Shown one piece after another: positions 25,472 through 34,546 of a stretch of DNA of 47,921 nucleotides (position 1 is the first letter of the stretch; every line of letters starts with the position of its first letter). Under the pieces are notes generated by a model, which had not been told where the DNA came from, made no database searches, and was given only the letters and a program-made list of their open reading frames with translations. Source of the DNA: Bacteroidales bacterium (lineage in GTDB: Bacteria > Bacteroidota > Bacteroidia > Bacteroidales > VadinHA17). A program made the translations under genes and the position numbers. The DNA lies in NCBI GenBank assembly GCA_025454795.1, contig JALONT010000025.1, positions 1 to 47,921 on the forward strand, given 5' to 3'.

Positions 25472-25786
25472 ATGACACTATCATTAATACAACTAGCACA
25501 ATCTGTAACCGGTGCAGTCATTACAATAATTGCACTGCTACTTGTTGCAGCAATAATCGGGTATCTTACAGCATGGTTCTATGCCAAATCAGTATATACT
25601 CCGATAATAAAAGGGCTTGAAGCAGAAAAAGAAGATCTGCTTAAACAGGTTGCCGGTCTTAAAGAGGATGTAAGGAAACTGAATAATACAGTTGAAAACC
25701 TTAACGGGAAGATAAACAAACTGGAGGGAGAAATAGCAAAGAAAGAGCAGGAGATTAAAGAGCTTTCAAAGAAGATTAAAGAATAA
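25472..25786 (+). CDS. Small membrane-anchored coiled-coil protein
   Basis: A 104-aa protein with one transmembrane segment (about 13-37, IALLLVAAIIGYLTAWFYAK) followed by a continuous heptad coiled coil from about residue 47 to the C terminus (LLKQVAGLKEDVRKLNN onward). The coil probably faces the cytoplasm given the short uncharged N terminus, but orientation is uncertain. The start lies 1 bp after the OmpA-like stop. No enzymatic motif is present. It resembles small structural or tethering proteins; I do not recognise a named family. Confidence 0.8.
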   Translation: MTLSLIQLAQSVTGAVITIIALLLVAAIIGYLTAWFYAKSVYTPIIKGLEAEKEDLLKQVAGLKEDVRKLNNTVENLNGKINKLEGEIAKKEQEIKELSKKIKE

Positions 25787-25917
25787 GCGGCCTGATAGTA
25801 TTCAAAAGTGCATTTTTCACATATGGAATGAATTAATCCGATCTGTCAGATGGTTATAATCGGATATAAATTGTTTGTGCCTTTTCCTAAAGGCCAATCA
25901 GGAAAAATCAGAGATTT

Positions 25918-27618
25918 ATGAAGAAGATCTTTCCTCCATTACAATGGTTGCCGGATTATGATATTAAAACAATGGGAGCCGATGCTGTTGCCGGCATTAT
26001 GCTGACTGCATATGCAATTCCGGTGTCCCTGGCATATGCAACACTGGCCGGATTGCCACCCCAGTATGGTATTTTCGGATATCTTCTCGGAGGTCTGTTT
26101 TATGCAATGTTTGGAACAAGCCGGCAGCTTGCAATCGGGCCCACTTCAGCAATATCCATGGTAATCGGGCTGACACTTGCAAACTTATCCGGAGGGGATC
26201 CGCAACGCTGGCTCGACCTGGCTTCCCTTACCGCTGTCGTCCTTGGCGGGATGAGCCTTCTGGCTTATATTCTGCGTCTTGACAGCATAATAAATTTCAT
26301 CAGTGAAACGGTCCTGACAGGATTTAAAGCAGGTGCTGCACTGACAATTATGATGACGCAGCTGCCAAAAATGTTCGGTGTACCAGGGGGAAGTGGCAGC
26401 TTTTTCCATCGTTTTGCAGAAATCGTCAGACAGCTGCCTGATACAAATTATTATGTGCTTGTATTCGGACTTATTGCTTTTATTCTGATACTGCTGGGAG
26501 AGAAGTACTTTCATGGAAAACCGATTGCCATTTATGTGGTAATCCTCTCGATTTTATTGATTTCTTTCACTCCACTGGCTGACCATGGTTTTAAGACAGT
26601 GGGACTGATTCCCGCCGGACTTCCAAAACTTCATATACCCCATCTGAACATGGCAGACATTCAAAGCGTTATGTCTCTGTCATTTGCATGTTTTCTGCTT
26701 GCATATATTGAAAGCGTATCTGCCGCAAGGACCATTGCACAGAAAAACAATTACGAAATAAATCCTCACCAGGAACTGCTTGCTCTTGGAGTCGCAAACC
26801 TTGCAACCGCCCTTGGGAATGGTTATCCGGTCAGCGGAGGATTATCCCAGTCGGCAGTCAATGATGAAGCCGGTGCAAAGACTCCTATGGCACTCGTATT
26901 TACTTCGGTATTTATAGGGATCTGCCTTTTATTCCTGTCAGCATTATTGAAAAACCTTCCGACAGTAATCCTTGCCGCAATAGTCTTTGTGGCCGTTGAG
27001 AAACTGATCAACATCAAAGAATTCAGACGCATGTGGAAGGTAAACAAATTCGATTTTGTAATAGCATTGCTGGCTGGATTAAGCGTTATTGCATTCGGTA
27101 TCCTTCAGGGGGTTCTTATTGGCGCGCTTGCTTCACTTCTGCTTATTATAAGGTTTGTATCCAGCCCTCATGTTGCATTCCTGGGCAGGATCCCGGGGAC
27201 GGAAAGATTTACGGATCTTAAGCGCCATCCCGATAATATAGTACTGCCTGGAATTCTTCTGTTCAGAGTCGAAGCCCCGATAGTCTATTTTAATGTCAAC
27301 TATATTTACTCCCGCGTATGGCCGGTTATCTCAAAGGATATCTCAACACTTAAAATTGTGATATTCGATCTCAGCACATCGGCATATATTGATTCAAGCG
27401 GAGCCCGGCTTATTAAAAAGTTTTATTTCAACCTGGAATCAAGAGGAGTTATTTTTAAGGTGGCTGAAGCTCATTCAGAAGTACGCGATATTCTGAGGTT
27501 CGAGGATGTTGAACATCTGCTGGGGCATGTCAGCCGCAGGGATTCAATTCATGATGTTATTACCAATACCCTGACCGAAGCAGAGATGCGTGACAAAATA
27601 AGGGAAGAATCTATTTAA
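25918..27618 (+). CDS. SulP family anion transporter with STAS domain
   Basis: A 566-aa inner-membrane transporter. The SulP membrane domain (about 1-430) has AGIMLTAYAIPVSLAYATLA, LPPQYGIFGYLLGG, GTSRQLAIGPTSAISMVIG and NGYPVSGGLSQSAVNDEAG, the family landmarks. The C-terminal STAS domain (about 440-555) ends with DLSTSAYIDSSGARLIKK, where a Ser can be phosphorylated in anti-sigma-antagonist relatives. It moves sulfate, bicarbonate or other anions with Na+ or H+. Its stop overlaps that of convergent carB by 4 bp. The substrate is not decided by sequence. Confidence 0.93.
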   Translation: MKKIFPPLQWLPDYDIKTMGADAVAGIMLTAYAIPVSLAYATLAGLPPQYGIFGYLLGGLFYAMFGTSRQLAIGPTSAISMVIGLTLANLSGGDPQRWLDLASLTAVVLGGMSLLAYILRLDSIINFISETVLTGFKAGAALTIMMTQLPKMFGVPGGSGSFFHRFAEIVRQLPDTNYYVLVFGLIAFILILLGEKYFHGKPIAIYVVILSILLISFTPLADHGFKTVGLIPAGLPKLHIPHLNMADIQSVMSLSFACFLLAYIESVSAARTIAQKNNYEINPHQELLALGVANLATALGNGYPVSGGLSQSAVNDEAGAKTPMALVFTSVFIGICLLFLSALLKNLPTVILAAIVFVAVEKLINIKEFRRMWKVNKFDFVIALLAGLSVIAFGILQGVLIGALASLLLIIRFVSSPHVAFLGRIPGTERFTDLKRHPDNIVLPGILLFRVEAPIVYFNVNYIYSRVWPVISKDISTLKIVIFDLSTSAYIDSSGARLIKKFYFNLESRGVIFKVAEAHSEVRDILRFEDVEHLLGHVSRRDSIHDVITNTLTEAEMRDKIREESI

Positions 27619-30600
27619 TAATCCTCAATTTCTGAATGATACTCCTGCAATGACTTTACTTTGTACTCGCCGATTTGCCTCTCTCTGATACCCTTCGTCG
27701 AAGAGAGAGCAGCAGAAGTGGTGGTAATATAAGGTATTTTATACTTTATTGCACTCTTTCTGATATAGGAATCATCATATTCGCTGAGACGACCCGCAGG
27801 AGTGTTTACCACCAGGTTTATTTCTCCGTTCTTGATTGCGTCAACAATATTGGGTCTGCCCTGATGTACTTTCAGGATAAGACTGGCTTCAATACCGTGT
27901 TTTGCAAGAAATTCCCTGGTTCCTCCTGTCGAAAGAATTGTAAATCCCATATCTCTGAAGTTCCTTGCAGTTTCAATAATACGCTCCTTATCACGGTCAG
28001 CGATTGTAATTAATACAGTTCCCCTTATAGGCAGGGGAGTCTGAGTTGCCTCCTGTGATTTAAAAAATGCCATTCCATATGAATCTGCAAGTCCAAGCAC
28101 TTCGCCTGTTGAGCGCATTTCAGGACCAAGAAGCGGATCTATTGCTGGGAACATATTAAACGGGAATATTGCTTCTTTTACGCCATAATGATTGATACTC
28201 CTCTTCTTCAGTTTAAAATCAGATAGTTTTTGCCCGAGTAATATTTGTGTGGCAATGGTAGCCATGGAGATATTGCAGACCTTTGAAACAAGAGGTACTG
28301 TTCGTGAAGCCCTTGGATTTGCTTCCAGAATATAAACAGTATCCTCATATATGGCATACTGGATATTCATCAGCCCGACTACTTTAAGTTCAATTGCGAT
28401 CCTCCTCGTATAATCATAAATTGTTTTTTTATGATCTTTGTTTATTACCACAGGTGGAATTACACATGCTGAATCTCCTGAATGGATGCCTGCATATTCA
28501 ATATGCTGCATCACTGCAGGAACAAAAGCATCAACTCCGTCCGAAATCGCATCAGCTTCTGACTCAATGGCATCTTCAAGGAATTTATCAAGTAGCAATG
28601 GCCGGTCGGGAGACACCCCTACGGCTTTTGCAACATATTCCTCCAGCATTTCTTCATCAAGAATAATTTTCATCGCCCTGCCTCCCAGAACATATGAGGG
28701 TCTGATCATCAGGGGATAACCTATTCGTTCTGCAATGGAAAGAGCTTGTTCAAGATTGCTGGCCATACCGGATTCAGGCTGGGGTATCCCAAGCCTGGTA
28801 ATAACATGCCGGAAACGGTCACGATCTTCAGCAAGATCTATTGTTTCAGGGGTTGTCCCCAGGATTTTAACCCCCGCTTCTGCAAGTTCTTTTGCAAGAT
28901 TCAGCGGTGTCTGACCGCCAAACTGAACTATCACACCTTCAGGTTTTTCCTTCTCGTAGATGCTTAAAACATCTTCGGTTGTGAGAGGTTCAAAATATAG
29001 CTTGTCTGATGTGTCATAATCTGTCGATACTGTTTCAGGATTACAGTTTACCATTATCGATTCAAATCCTGCGGCACGTATTGCAAAAGCGGCATGAACA
29101 CAACAATAGTCAAATTCGATACCCTGCCCTATCCTGTTGGGGCCACCACCCAGCACCATTATCTTTTTCCTGTTGGTCACAGCTACTTTATCTGGAGCAT
29201 TATAGGTCGAAAAATAATATGCAGCATTCTCGACACCACTCACCGGCACAGGTTCCCAGGCCTCTGTCAGCCCGAGAGATATCCTCCCTGCCCTGATCTC
29301 TTTTTCAGGAATACCCAGTAACTTTGATAAATATTTGTCTGCAAATCCATCCTTTTTTGCCCTTATCAGAACTTCATCAGGCGGGATCCTGCCTTTATAA
29401 GCAAGAATCTTCTCTTCCTCTTCAACAAGCTCCTTCATCTGTGTAATAAACCATGTCTTTATATGGGTTTTTTTGTGGAGCTCCTCTATATCTGCACCTT
29501 TACGCAATGCTTCATACATTATGAACTGCCGTTCGCTTGATGGATGAGTAAGCATTGTCATCAATTCATCGAGAGGTTTCCTGTTGAATTCTTTTGCAAA
29601 TCCCAATCCGTAACGGCCTATTTCAAGTGACCGGATAGCTTTTTGCAAAGCCTCTTTGTAATTTTTGCCAATGCTCATTACCTCTCCTACAGCCAGCATC
29701 TGTGTGCCAAGCTTATCCTCAAGGCCTTCGAATTTTTCAAAGGCCCACCGTGAAAACTTAACTACAACATAATCACCGGAAGGTGTATATTTATCAAGAG
29801 TTCCATCACGCCAGTAAGGTATTTCGTCGAGCGTAAGTCCTCCTGCAAGAAGAGAAGATACAAATGCAATAGGAAATCCTGTTGCCTTTGAAGCCAGGGC
29901 TGAAGAACGGGAAGTACGGGGATTTATTTCAATTACTACCACCCTGTCGGTTTCAGGATCGTGAGCAAACTGAACATTGGTCCCGCCGATCACTTCAATT
30001 GCATGGACAATGTCGTAGGAGTATTTCTGGAGGCGTTTCTGAAGTTCGGAGCTGATTGTAAGCATGGGAGCAGTACAAAAGGAATCACCAGTATGAACCC
30101 CCATTGCATCAACATTCTCGATGAAACAAACTGTAATCATCTGATTCTTAGCGTCTCTGACTACTTCAAGCTCGAGCTCTTCCCACCCGAGTACGGACTC
30201 TTCGATAAGAACCTGGGTTACAATGCTGGCCGAGAGTCCCCTGCTGGCAATTGTCCTGAGTTCCTCAACATTATATACCAGGCCGCCACCTGTTCCACCC
30301 ATCGTATATGCCGGTCTGATAACCACAGGATATCCCAGTTCTGCAGCTGCTTTCTCAGCATCTTCAACAGTATTAACAGCGATGCTTTTTGGCATTTCAA
30401 TGCCAAGACGATTCATAGTTTCCTTGAAAGCTATCCTGTCTTCACCCCTTTCAATGGCATCGATATTAACGCCAATTACCTCTACGTTATATCTGGCAAG
30501 GATACCTTTTTTTGCAAGGAGAGAGGAGAGATTAAGGCCTGTCTGACCCCCGAGGTTTGGAAGCAGGGCATCGGGGCGTTCCTTTTTTATAATTTCTGTA

Positions 30601-30821
30601 AGAGCATATTCATTTAGCGGTTCAATATATGTTGCATCAGCTATACCCGGATCAGTCATAATTGTTGCCGGATTTGAATTGACCAGGACAATTTTATAAC
30701 CAAGCGAACGAAGCGCTTTGCATGCCTGTGTTCCGGAATAATCGAATTCACAAGCCTGTCCAATGATGATTGGTCCTGATCCGATAATTAATACTTTCTT
30801 GATATCCTCGCGACGTGGCAT
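27615..30821 (-). CDS. carB: Carbamoyl-phosphate synthase large subunit
   Basis: A 1068-aa enzyme making carbamoyl phosphate for pyrimidine and arginine synthesis from bicarbonate, glutamine-derived ammonia and two ATP. There are two homologous ATP-grasp halves: the carboxyphosphate half (about 1-400; IIIGQACEFDYSGTQACKAL, INPRTSRSSALASKATG) and the carbamoyl phosphate half (about 550-935; GGGPNRIGQGIEFDYCCVHA, LEANPRASRTVPLVSKV). An oligomerization region lies between them, and a C-terminal MGS allosteric domain (about 940-1068; STGGTREFLAKHG) follows. Length matches the E. coli enzyme. carA is not in the window, so carB stands alone here. Confidence 0.96.
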   Translation of the reverse strand: MPRREDIKKVLIIGSGPIIIGQACEFDYSGTQACKALRSLGYKIVLVNSNPATIMTDPGIADATYIEPLNEYALTEIIKKERPDALLPNLGGQTGLNLSSLLAKKGILARYNVEVIGVNIDAIERGEDRIAFKETMNRLGIEMPKSIAVNTVEDAEKAAAELGYPVVIRPAYTMGGTGGGLVYNVEELRTIASRGLSASIVTQVLIEESVLGWEELELEVVRDAKNQMITVCFIENVDAMGVHTGDSFCTAPMLTISSELQKRLQKYSYDIVHAIEVIGGTNVQFAHDPETDRVVVIEINPRTSRSSALASKATGFPIAFVSSLLAGGLTLDEIPYWRDGTLDKYTPSGDYVVVKFSRWAFEKFEGLEDKLGTQMLAVGEVMSIGKNYKEALQKAIRSLEIGRYGLGFAKEFNRKPLDELMTMLTHPSSERQFIMYEALRKGADIEELHKKTHIKTWFITQMKELVEEEEKILAYKGRIPPDEVLIRAKKDGFADKYLSKLLGIPEKEIRAGRISLGLTEAWEPVPVSGVENAAYYFSTYNAPDKVAVTNRKKIMVLGGGPNRIGQGIEFDYCCVHAAFAIRAAGFESIMVNCNPETVSTDYDTSDKLYFEPLTTEDVLSIYEKEKPEGVIVQFGGQTPLNLAKELAEAGVKILGTTPETIDLAEDRDRFRHVITRLGIPQPESGMASNLEQALSIAERIGYPLMIRPSYVLGGRAMKIILDEEMLEEYVAKAVGVSPDRPLLLDKFLEDAIESEADAISDGVDAFVPAVMQHIEYAGIHSGDSACVIPPVVINKDHKKTIYDYTRRIAIELKVVGLMNIQYAIYEDTVYILEANPRASRTVPLVSKVCNISMATIATQILLGQKLSDFKLKKRSINHYGVKEAIFPFNMFPAIDPLLGPEMRSTGEVLGLADSYGMAFFKSQEATQTPLPIRGTVLITIADRDKERIIETARNFRDMGFTILSTGGTREFLAKHGIEASLILKVHQGRPNIVDAIKNGEINLVVNTPAGRLSEYDDSYIRKSAIKYKIPYITTTSAALSSTKGIRERQIGEYKVKSLQEYHSEIEDY

Positions 30822-30933
30822 AATCTCTTATTTGTGGATTGAGACCTTTCTGTTACTAATTATTGGACCTACAATATAGAAAATCAAACCAGAAAGCAGA
30901 AACAGGATGATAATAAACAATTAAAAAGATATA

Positions 30934-30977
30934 AACCATCCGTACAGATGGTTAACCTGGCGGAGACCCGCCTGGTT
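30934..30977 (-). terminator. Two adjacent hairpins upstream of carB
   Basis: AACCATC (30934-30940) pairs with GATGGTT (30947-30953). Immediately beside it AACCTGGCGG (30954-30963) pairs with CCGCCTGGTT (30968-30977), with one internal mismatch and a 4-nt loop. On the minus strand the second hairpin is followed by TATATCTTTTT, as in an intrinsic terminator, so it may end the T9SS gene transcript before carB. The tandem layout could instead be a leader structure of carB, since its ATG lies 112 bp further on. Confidence 0.45.
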
Positions 30978-31100
30978 ATATCTGCTATTTTTAAGTTAAT
31001 TCTAATACTTAAGGACTATATCCTTTTCTTTGGATTAATATTTAACAGCACCCGGTATTTTATTTCACAGGTTATTTATACAGCTGGATAAAGTAAATAC

Positions 31101-33368
31101 TTATTTTCTGATGATTCCTTTTCTATAAATGTGATTATTTGATTTTATAACCATAAAATAGCTCCCGGATGGAACATTATTCAAATCCATTTGAAAAGGA
31201 TTCTCATTTACAGCTTTCTTAATAATTTCTCTTCCATCTAAACTATAAAGGGAAATATTCACTGTTTTATTATTCATTTCAGGTAGAATAACCCTCACTG
31301 AGCCTGAAGTGGGATTAGGGAAAATTTGCAGACCATCATCCTTAATCTGTTCTGTAGTTCCTGTTGATAGTGAAAGGTCAACTATCCAGACACCATTTGA
31401 GATTGTTCCCAGGAATGCTTTATCTCCAATCATCTGAATACTATTGACAACTATTCCTCTCTGCCATTCACCTGCATTATGGGTAATTGTCCAGTCAACA
31501 CCACCATTAGTGCTTTTATATAAACCGGTATTTGTAGCAAGCAGCCAGATATTGTTACCAATGTATTTAAGGCAATTTGCCAGATAATCAACCGGAAGTC
31601 CTGTTGCATTTATTTCAGACCACATACCTGAAGTAATATTGTATAAGTAAAGTTTGTCAATGCCGTTACCCATCATTCTGTCTCTCACAGCAAATATTGC
31701 TTTATTGTTTGCTGCATCAAAATCCATCATAGGCCCGCCTTTATCCCAGTTTCCGGATAACACCCTCTTAATTAAAAAACTACCATTAAATATACCAGTG
31801 TTTAAATCGGAAAAACTCATCCCAAAACTATTTGCCCTGTAAACATTATCAAAATCATCCCAATTATCGTTACCAAAAAACGCGAATAAACAAGTCTCCG
31901 GACCTTTTAAATAGATTCTCCAATTGGTATTCTGAATTGCTGGTTTTGCCCAGGAACTGCCATTATTAGATGAATTAATTAAAACGTATTGAAAACTAAC
32001 GGTGTCTAAATAATTTACAAATAGCCTTGATCCGCATATCCCGGCAAATGAATACTCTTCTCCCTTATCATAAGGGGCAGGAATTGGTTTCGAGGTCCAG
32101 GAGGTACCATAGTCAGTTGATTTATATAGATGAATAGCATTCGAAAATGGATCTGACTGTACAAATGAAAAAAGAGTATCCTTAACCTGTGTAATTTCGT
32201 TTACAAAATAGGCTATTCCTCCAAAGCCCGGGATCCCGTTATTGCCAGCACTCCAATTCATACCTTCATTAGCTGACAGTATTAATCCATTAATTTCTCT
32301 GGAGAACAGGAGGGAATTTCCTGATCTTGTAAGGTTTCCGGCATAAGTAGCATTGTACTGAGTCGCATTCGACGACCAGGTAGTTCCTCCATCTGAAGAA
32401 ACAAGGATTTGGTCATCAAGCCAGTTGCCGATAAATCCATTTGCAGAAACCTGAATAATATTTCCAATCATCGGTAATGATAATCCTGTTGCAGTAAGTT
32501 CTGTAAATATGGTGCCCTGGTCGGTGGATCTGTAAAATTTCATACCAAGTGTTTCGGACATCGCACATACAAAAATTACATTATCTGTTACGGAAAAACT
32601 CATTAAAGAATAGTTGCCTGGAATCTTCCCGGATGAAATATCACTCCATGTATCTAAAGTGAAATCATATTTAAAAAGCAAGTTATCTCCGAGAAAAAAT
32701 AAATTACCTGCAGCATCCCCGTCAACTTCATTATCTCCGTCAAAGAAACCTCCTGATCCAAGACCTGTAGTTGAAACCGGGAGAAGGGTATTTCCATCAC
32801 TTGTATAGAAAAGTTTTTCATTTAATACTATATATAGTCTGGAATAACCCTGGAAAAAGAATAATTTACATTCCCAAACTTCCCAATTAGTCCATAGTAC
32901 AGCTTTTGGTGTCCATGAATTACCATCTGTTGAAGAATATAAGCGGCCTTCTCCGGACGAATAATCAGCACCGGCTGCAAACAGAGTTCCGGGAAGTTTA
33001 CCGATCGAGAGTGGGGTCCAGGAGGAAAATGTTAGAGGTGTCCACGTACCTCCTTCGTCAGTACTTTTATAAACATTTTGAGAAGTACTGCTGTTAGTCT
33101 TTGCATATAAGGCAGTTCCAATTTTAAGAATCTGATCACAACTGACAGTATTTGGGTCAAAATTCTGAGTTATATTTGTCCATGTCTGTCCCTCATCAGC
33201 AGTTTTAAATATTCCGCCATTAGTGGCTACAAAAACAGAGGTTGATGAGAGTAGAGTATAATCTTCTATTTCACCGCCAAGCATTAAAGGATTAGTGATC
33301 TGGCTGACCTGACTTTGCAAAGTAAAACAGAGTAACAATCCGAAGATAAATAAGTAATTTCTTTTCAT
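31101..33368 (-). CDS. T9SS-exported Asp-box (BNR/YCF48-like) beta-propeller protein
   Basis: A 755-aa secreted protein. The signal peptide is about residues 1-20. The body (about 25-670) repeats an Asp-box pattern, for example TADEGQTWTN, STDEGGTWTPL, SSDGGTTWSS, STDYGTSWTS and STNGGVDWTI, which folds into sialidase-like or photosystem-assembly-like propeller blades. The C-terminal 80 residues are a type A sorting domain (LQIFPNPTSGSVRVILPE, SGSYFMVIK) that directs export and anchoring through the type IX system. Propeller proteins of this kind are often binding or adhesion modules. No sialidase catalytic set was identified, so no enzymatic role is claimed. Confidence 0.9.
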   Translation of the reverse strand: MKRNYLFIFGLLLCFTLQSQVSQITNPLMLGGEIEDYTLLSSTSVFVATNGGIFKTADEGQTWTNITQNFDPNTVSCDQILKIGTALYAKTNSSTSQNVYKSTDEGGTWTPLTFSSWTPLSIGKLPGTLFAAGADYSSGEGRLYSSTDGNSWTPKAVLWTNWEVWECKLFFFQGYSRLYIVLNEKLFYTSDGNTLLPVSTTGLGSGGFFDGDNEVDGDAAGNLFFLGDNLLFKYDFTLDTWSDISSGKIPGNYSLMSFSVTDNVIFVCAMSETLGMKFYRSTDQGTIFTELTATGLSLPMIGNIIQVSANGFIGNWLDDQILVSSDGGTTWSSNATQYNATYAGNLTRSGNSLLFSREINGLILSANEGMNWSAGNNGIPGFGGIAYFVNEITQVKDTLFSFVQSDPFSNAIHLYKSTDYGTSWTSKPIPAPYDKGEEYSFAGICGSRLFVNYLDTVSFQYVLINSSNNGSSWAKPAIQNTNWRIYLKGPETCLFAFFGNDNWDDFDNVYRANSFGMSFSDLNTGIFNGSFLIKRVLSGNWDKGGPMMDFDAANNKAIFAVRDRMMGNGIDKLYLYNITSGMWSEINATGLPVDYLANCLKYIGNNIWLLATNTGLYKSTNGGVDWTITHNAGEWQRGIVVNSIQMIGDKAFLGTISNGVWIVDLSLSTGTTEQIKDDGLQIFPNPTSGSVRVILPEMNNKTVNISLYSLDGREIIKKAVNENPFQMDLNNVPSGSYFMVIKSNNHIYRKGIIRK

Positions 33369-33766
33369 TTTAAGGTTGTAAGTGTTTATCGTGCTAACTC
33401 CGCACTTTTAGTTTATTTATGTTTATTCTTTTATGCCAATATAAGTTTGGTAAATAAGGAATTGCAATTAAAATATATTGCACTCAAAGTTACTGCTTTC
33501 CTTTGCTATTTATGGTAAAAGATTGAACTTTATATCCTTTATAATGACCCATTTGTCAAAAACCAGATAGATTTAAATTAGTTTTCAGGGAAGTTCACAT
33601 GAAATTGTAAAACAGGTACCATTAACCACATCATGCCGGTCAGGTTACTCAAAGCATACAAAACTGAACAACAAGCCTATAACTCGGGTTTATAGATCGT
33701 AAATTGATATGGCCACCTTTGGTCAGGGTCAATTTCTTTTTCTCCCTGGTGGGGATTAAATTAGAA
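33369..33766. other. Intergenic region without recognised gene
   Basis: A 398-bp AT-rich gap upstream of the T9SS gene and downstream of the small secreted protein gene. I see no ORF with coding character, no strong hairpin and no full TTG-N19-TAnnTTTG promoter. The nearest -7-like site on the minus strand, TATATTGG, carries one mismatch. Confidence 0.6.
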
Positions 33767-34276
33767 TTACTGTTTTAAATTGAAGACCTGAGTTATTGAT
33801 AATCCAGAGGGATTTATGTCTGAAGTCTTAACAGTCAGAACAAGACCGTTGTCTGAAAGAGAGTAAGATGTAGTACTACCGTAAACATCTGTACCTACTG
33901 TTCGTGTGCTTTTTGTTGTAAGAGTTTTATTGTCAGGTGACCAATTGGCAAGTTCCTTATTTATACCGCCCTCTTCCTCTTTACTTACCTCTTTCCCGTC
34001 AAGGGTGAAGGATTTCTCATGCGAAGTAACTTCCTGACCGCTCTTATCAGAAAATGTTGTTTTAATGGTTATTGTTTGAGAAGTCTGTGTAATATTACAT
34101 GTTACATTAAATTCTTTATAAAAATCATCACTTTTTTCAGTATCCTGTGCCCAGACTCCTGAAAAGTCTGCCGTAGTTTGAGCATATAGGGCTGATGCAT
34201 AAAAAATCAGTGATAGAATTAGAAACGATTTGAAAATCAAATTGTTCCTGCGATTAAGAAATCCATATTGTGTCAT
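33767..34276 (-). CDS. Small secreted lipocalin-like protein of unknown function
   Basis: A 169-aa protein with a long basic N terminus and a signal peptide (hydrophobic about 16-31, cleavage after ALYAQ). The mature part begins ADFSGVWAQDTEKSDDF, the pattern with which many Bacteroidota lipocalin-like or avidin-like small beta-barrel proteins begin (SGxWxLDxEKS), followed by alternating strands rich in Thr/Ser. No catalytic motif is visible. It is transcribed as a single minus-strand gene between the symporter and T9SS genes. The fold is inferred from the pattern; the function is unknown. Confidence 0.7.
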   Translation of the reverse strand: MTQYGFLNRRNNLIFKSFLILSLIFYASALYAQTTADFSGVWAQDTEKSDDFYKEFNVTCNITQTSQTITIKTTFSDKSGQEVTSHEKSFTLDGKEVSKEEEGGINKELANWSPDNKTLTTKSTRTVGTDVYGSTTSYSLSDNGLVLTVKTSDINPSGLSITQVFNLKQ

Positions 34277-34546
34277 ATTTACTAAGGATTAATTGTTTTA
34301 ATTGATAATTCAGAATTCTAAGATAGTATTTTTTTATTAATCTGAATGTAAAACTAAAAAGCCGGAAGCCGAGACCATAAAGTTGGAATAACTTCCAGCA
34401 GAGCCGCTATATTCACCTGGAGTACAAATACCATTGACCCAAACACAGGCGATTGGAACGAAGGGGAAATTGTCGGCAAATTTATCCAGACAGCTGTAAA
34501 AAGAAATAATCTGACAGAGTGGTGCCAACAACCGGGTAGCAGAACG

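Noticed and set aside
31101-33368. Sialidase enzyme
   Set aside because: Asp-box repeats are present, but no catalytic Arg triad or Tyr/Glu pair could be recognised.
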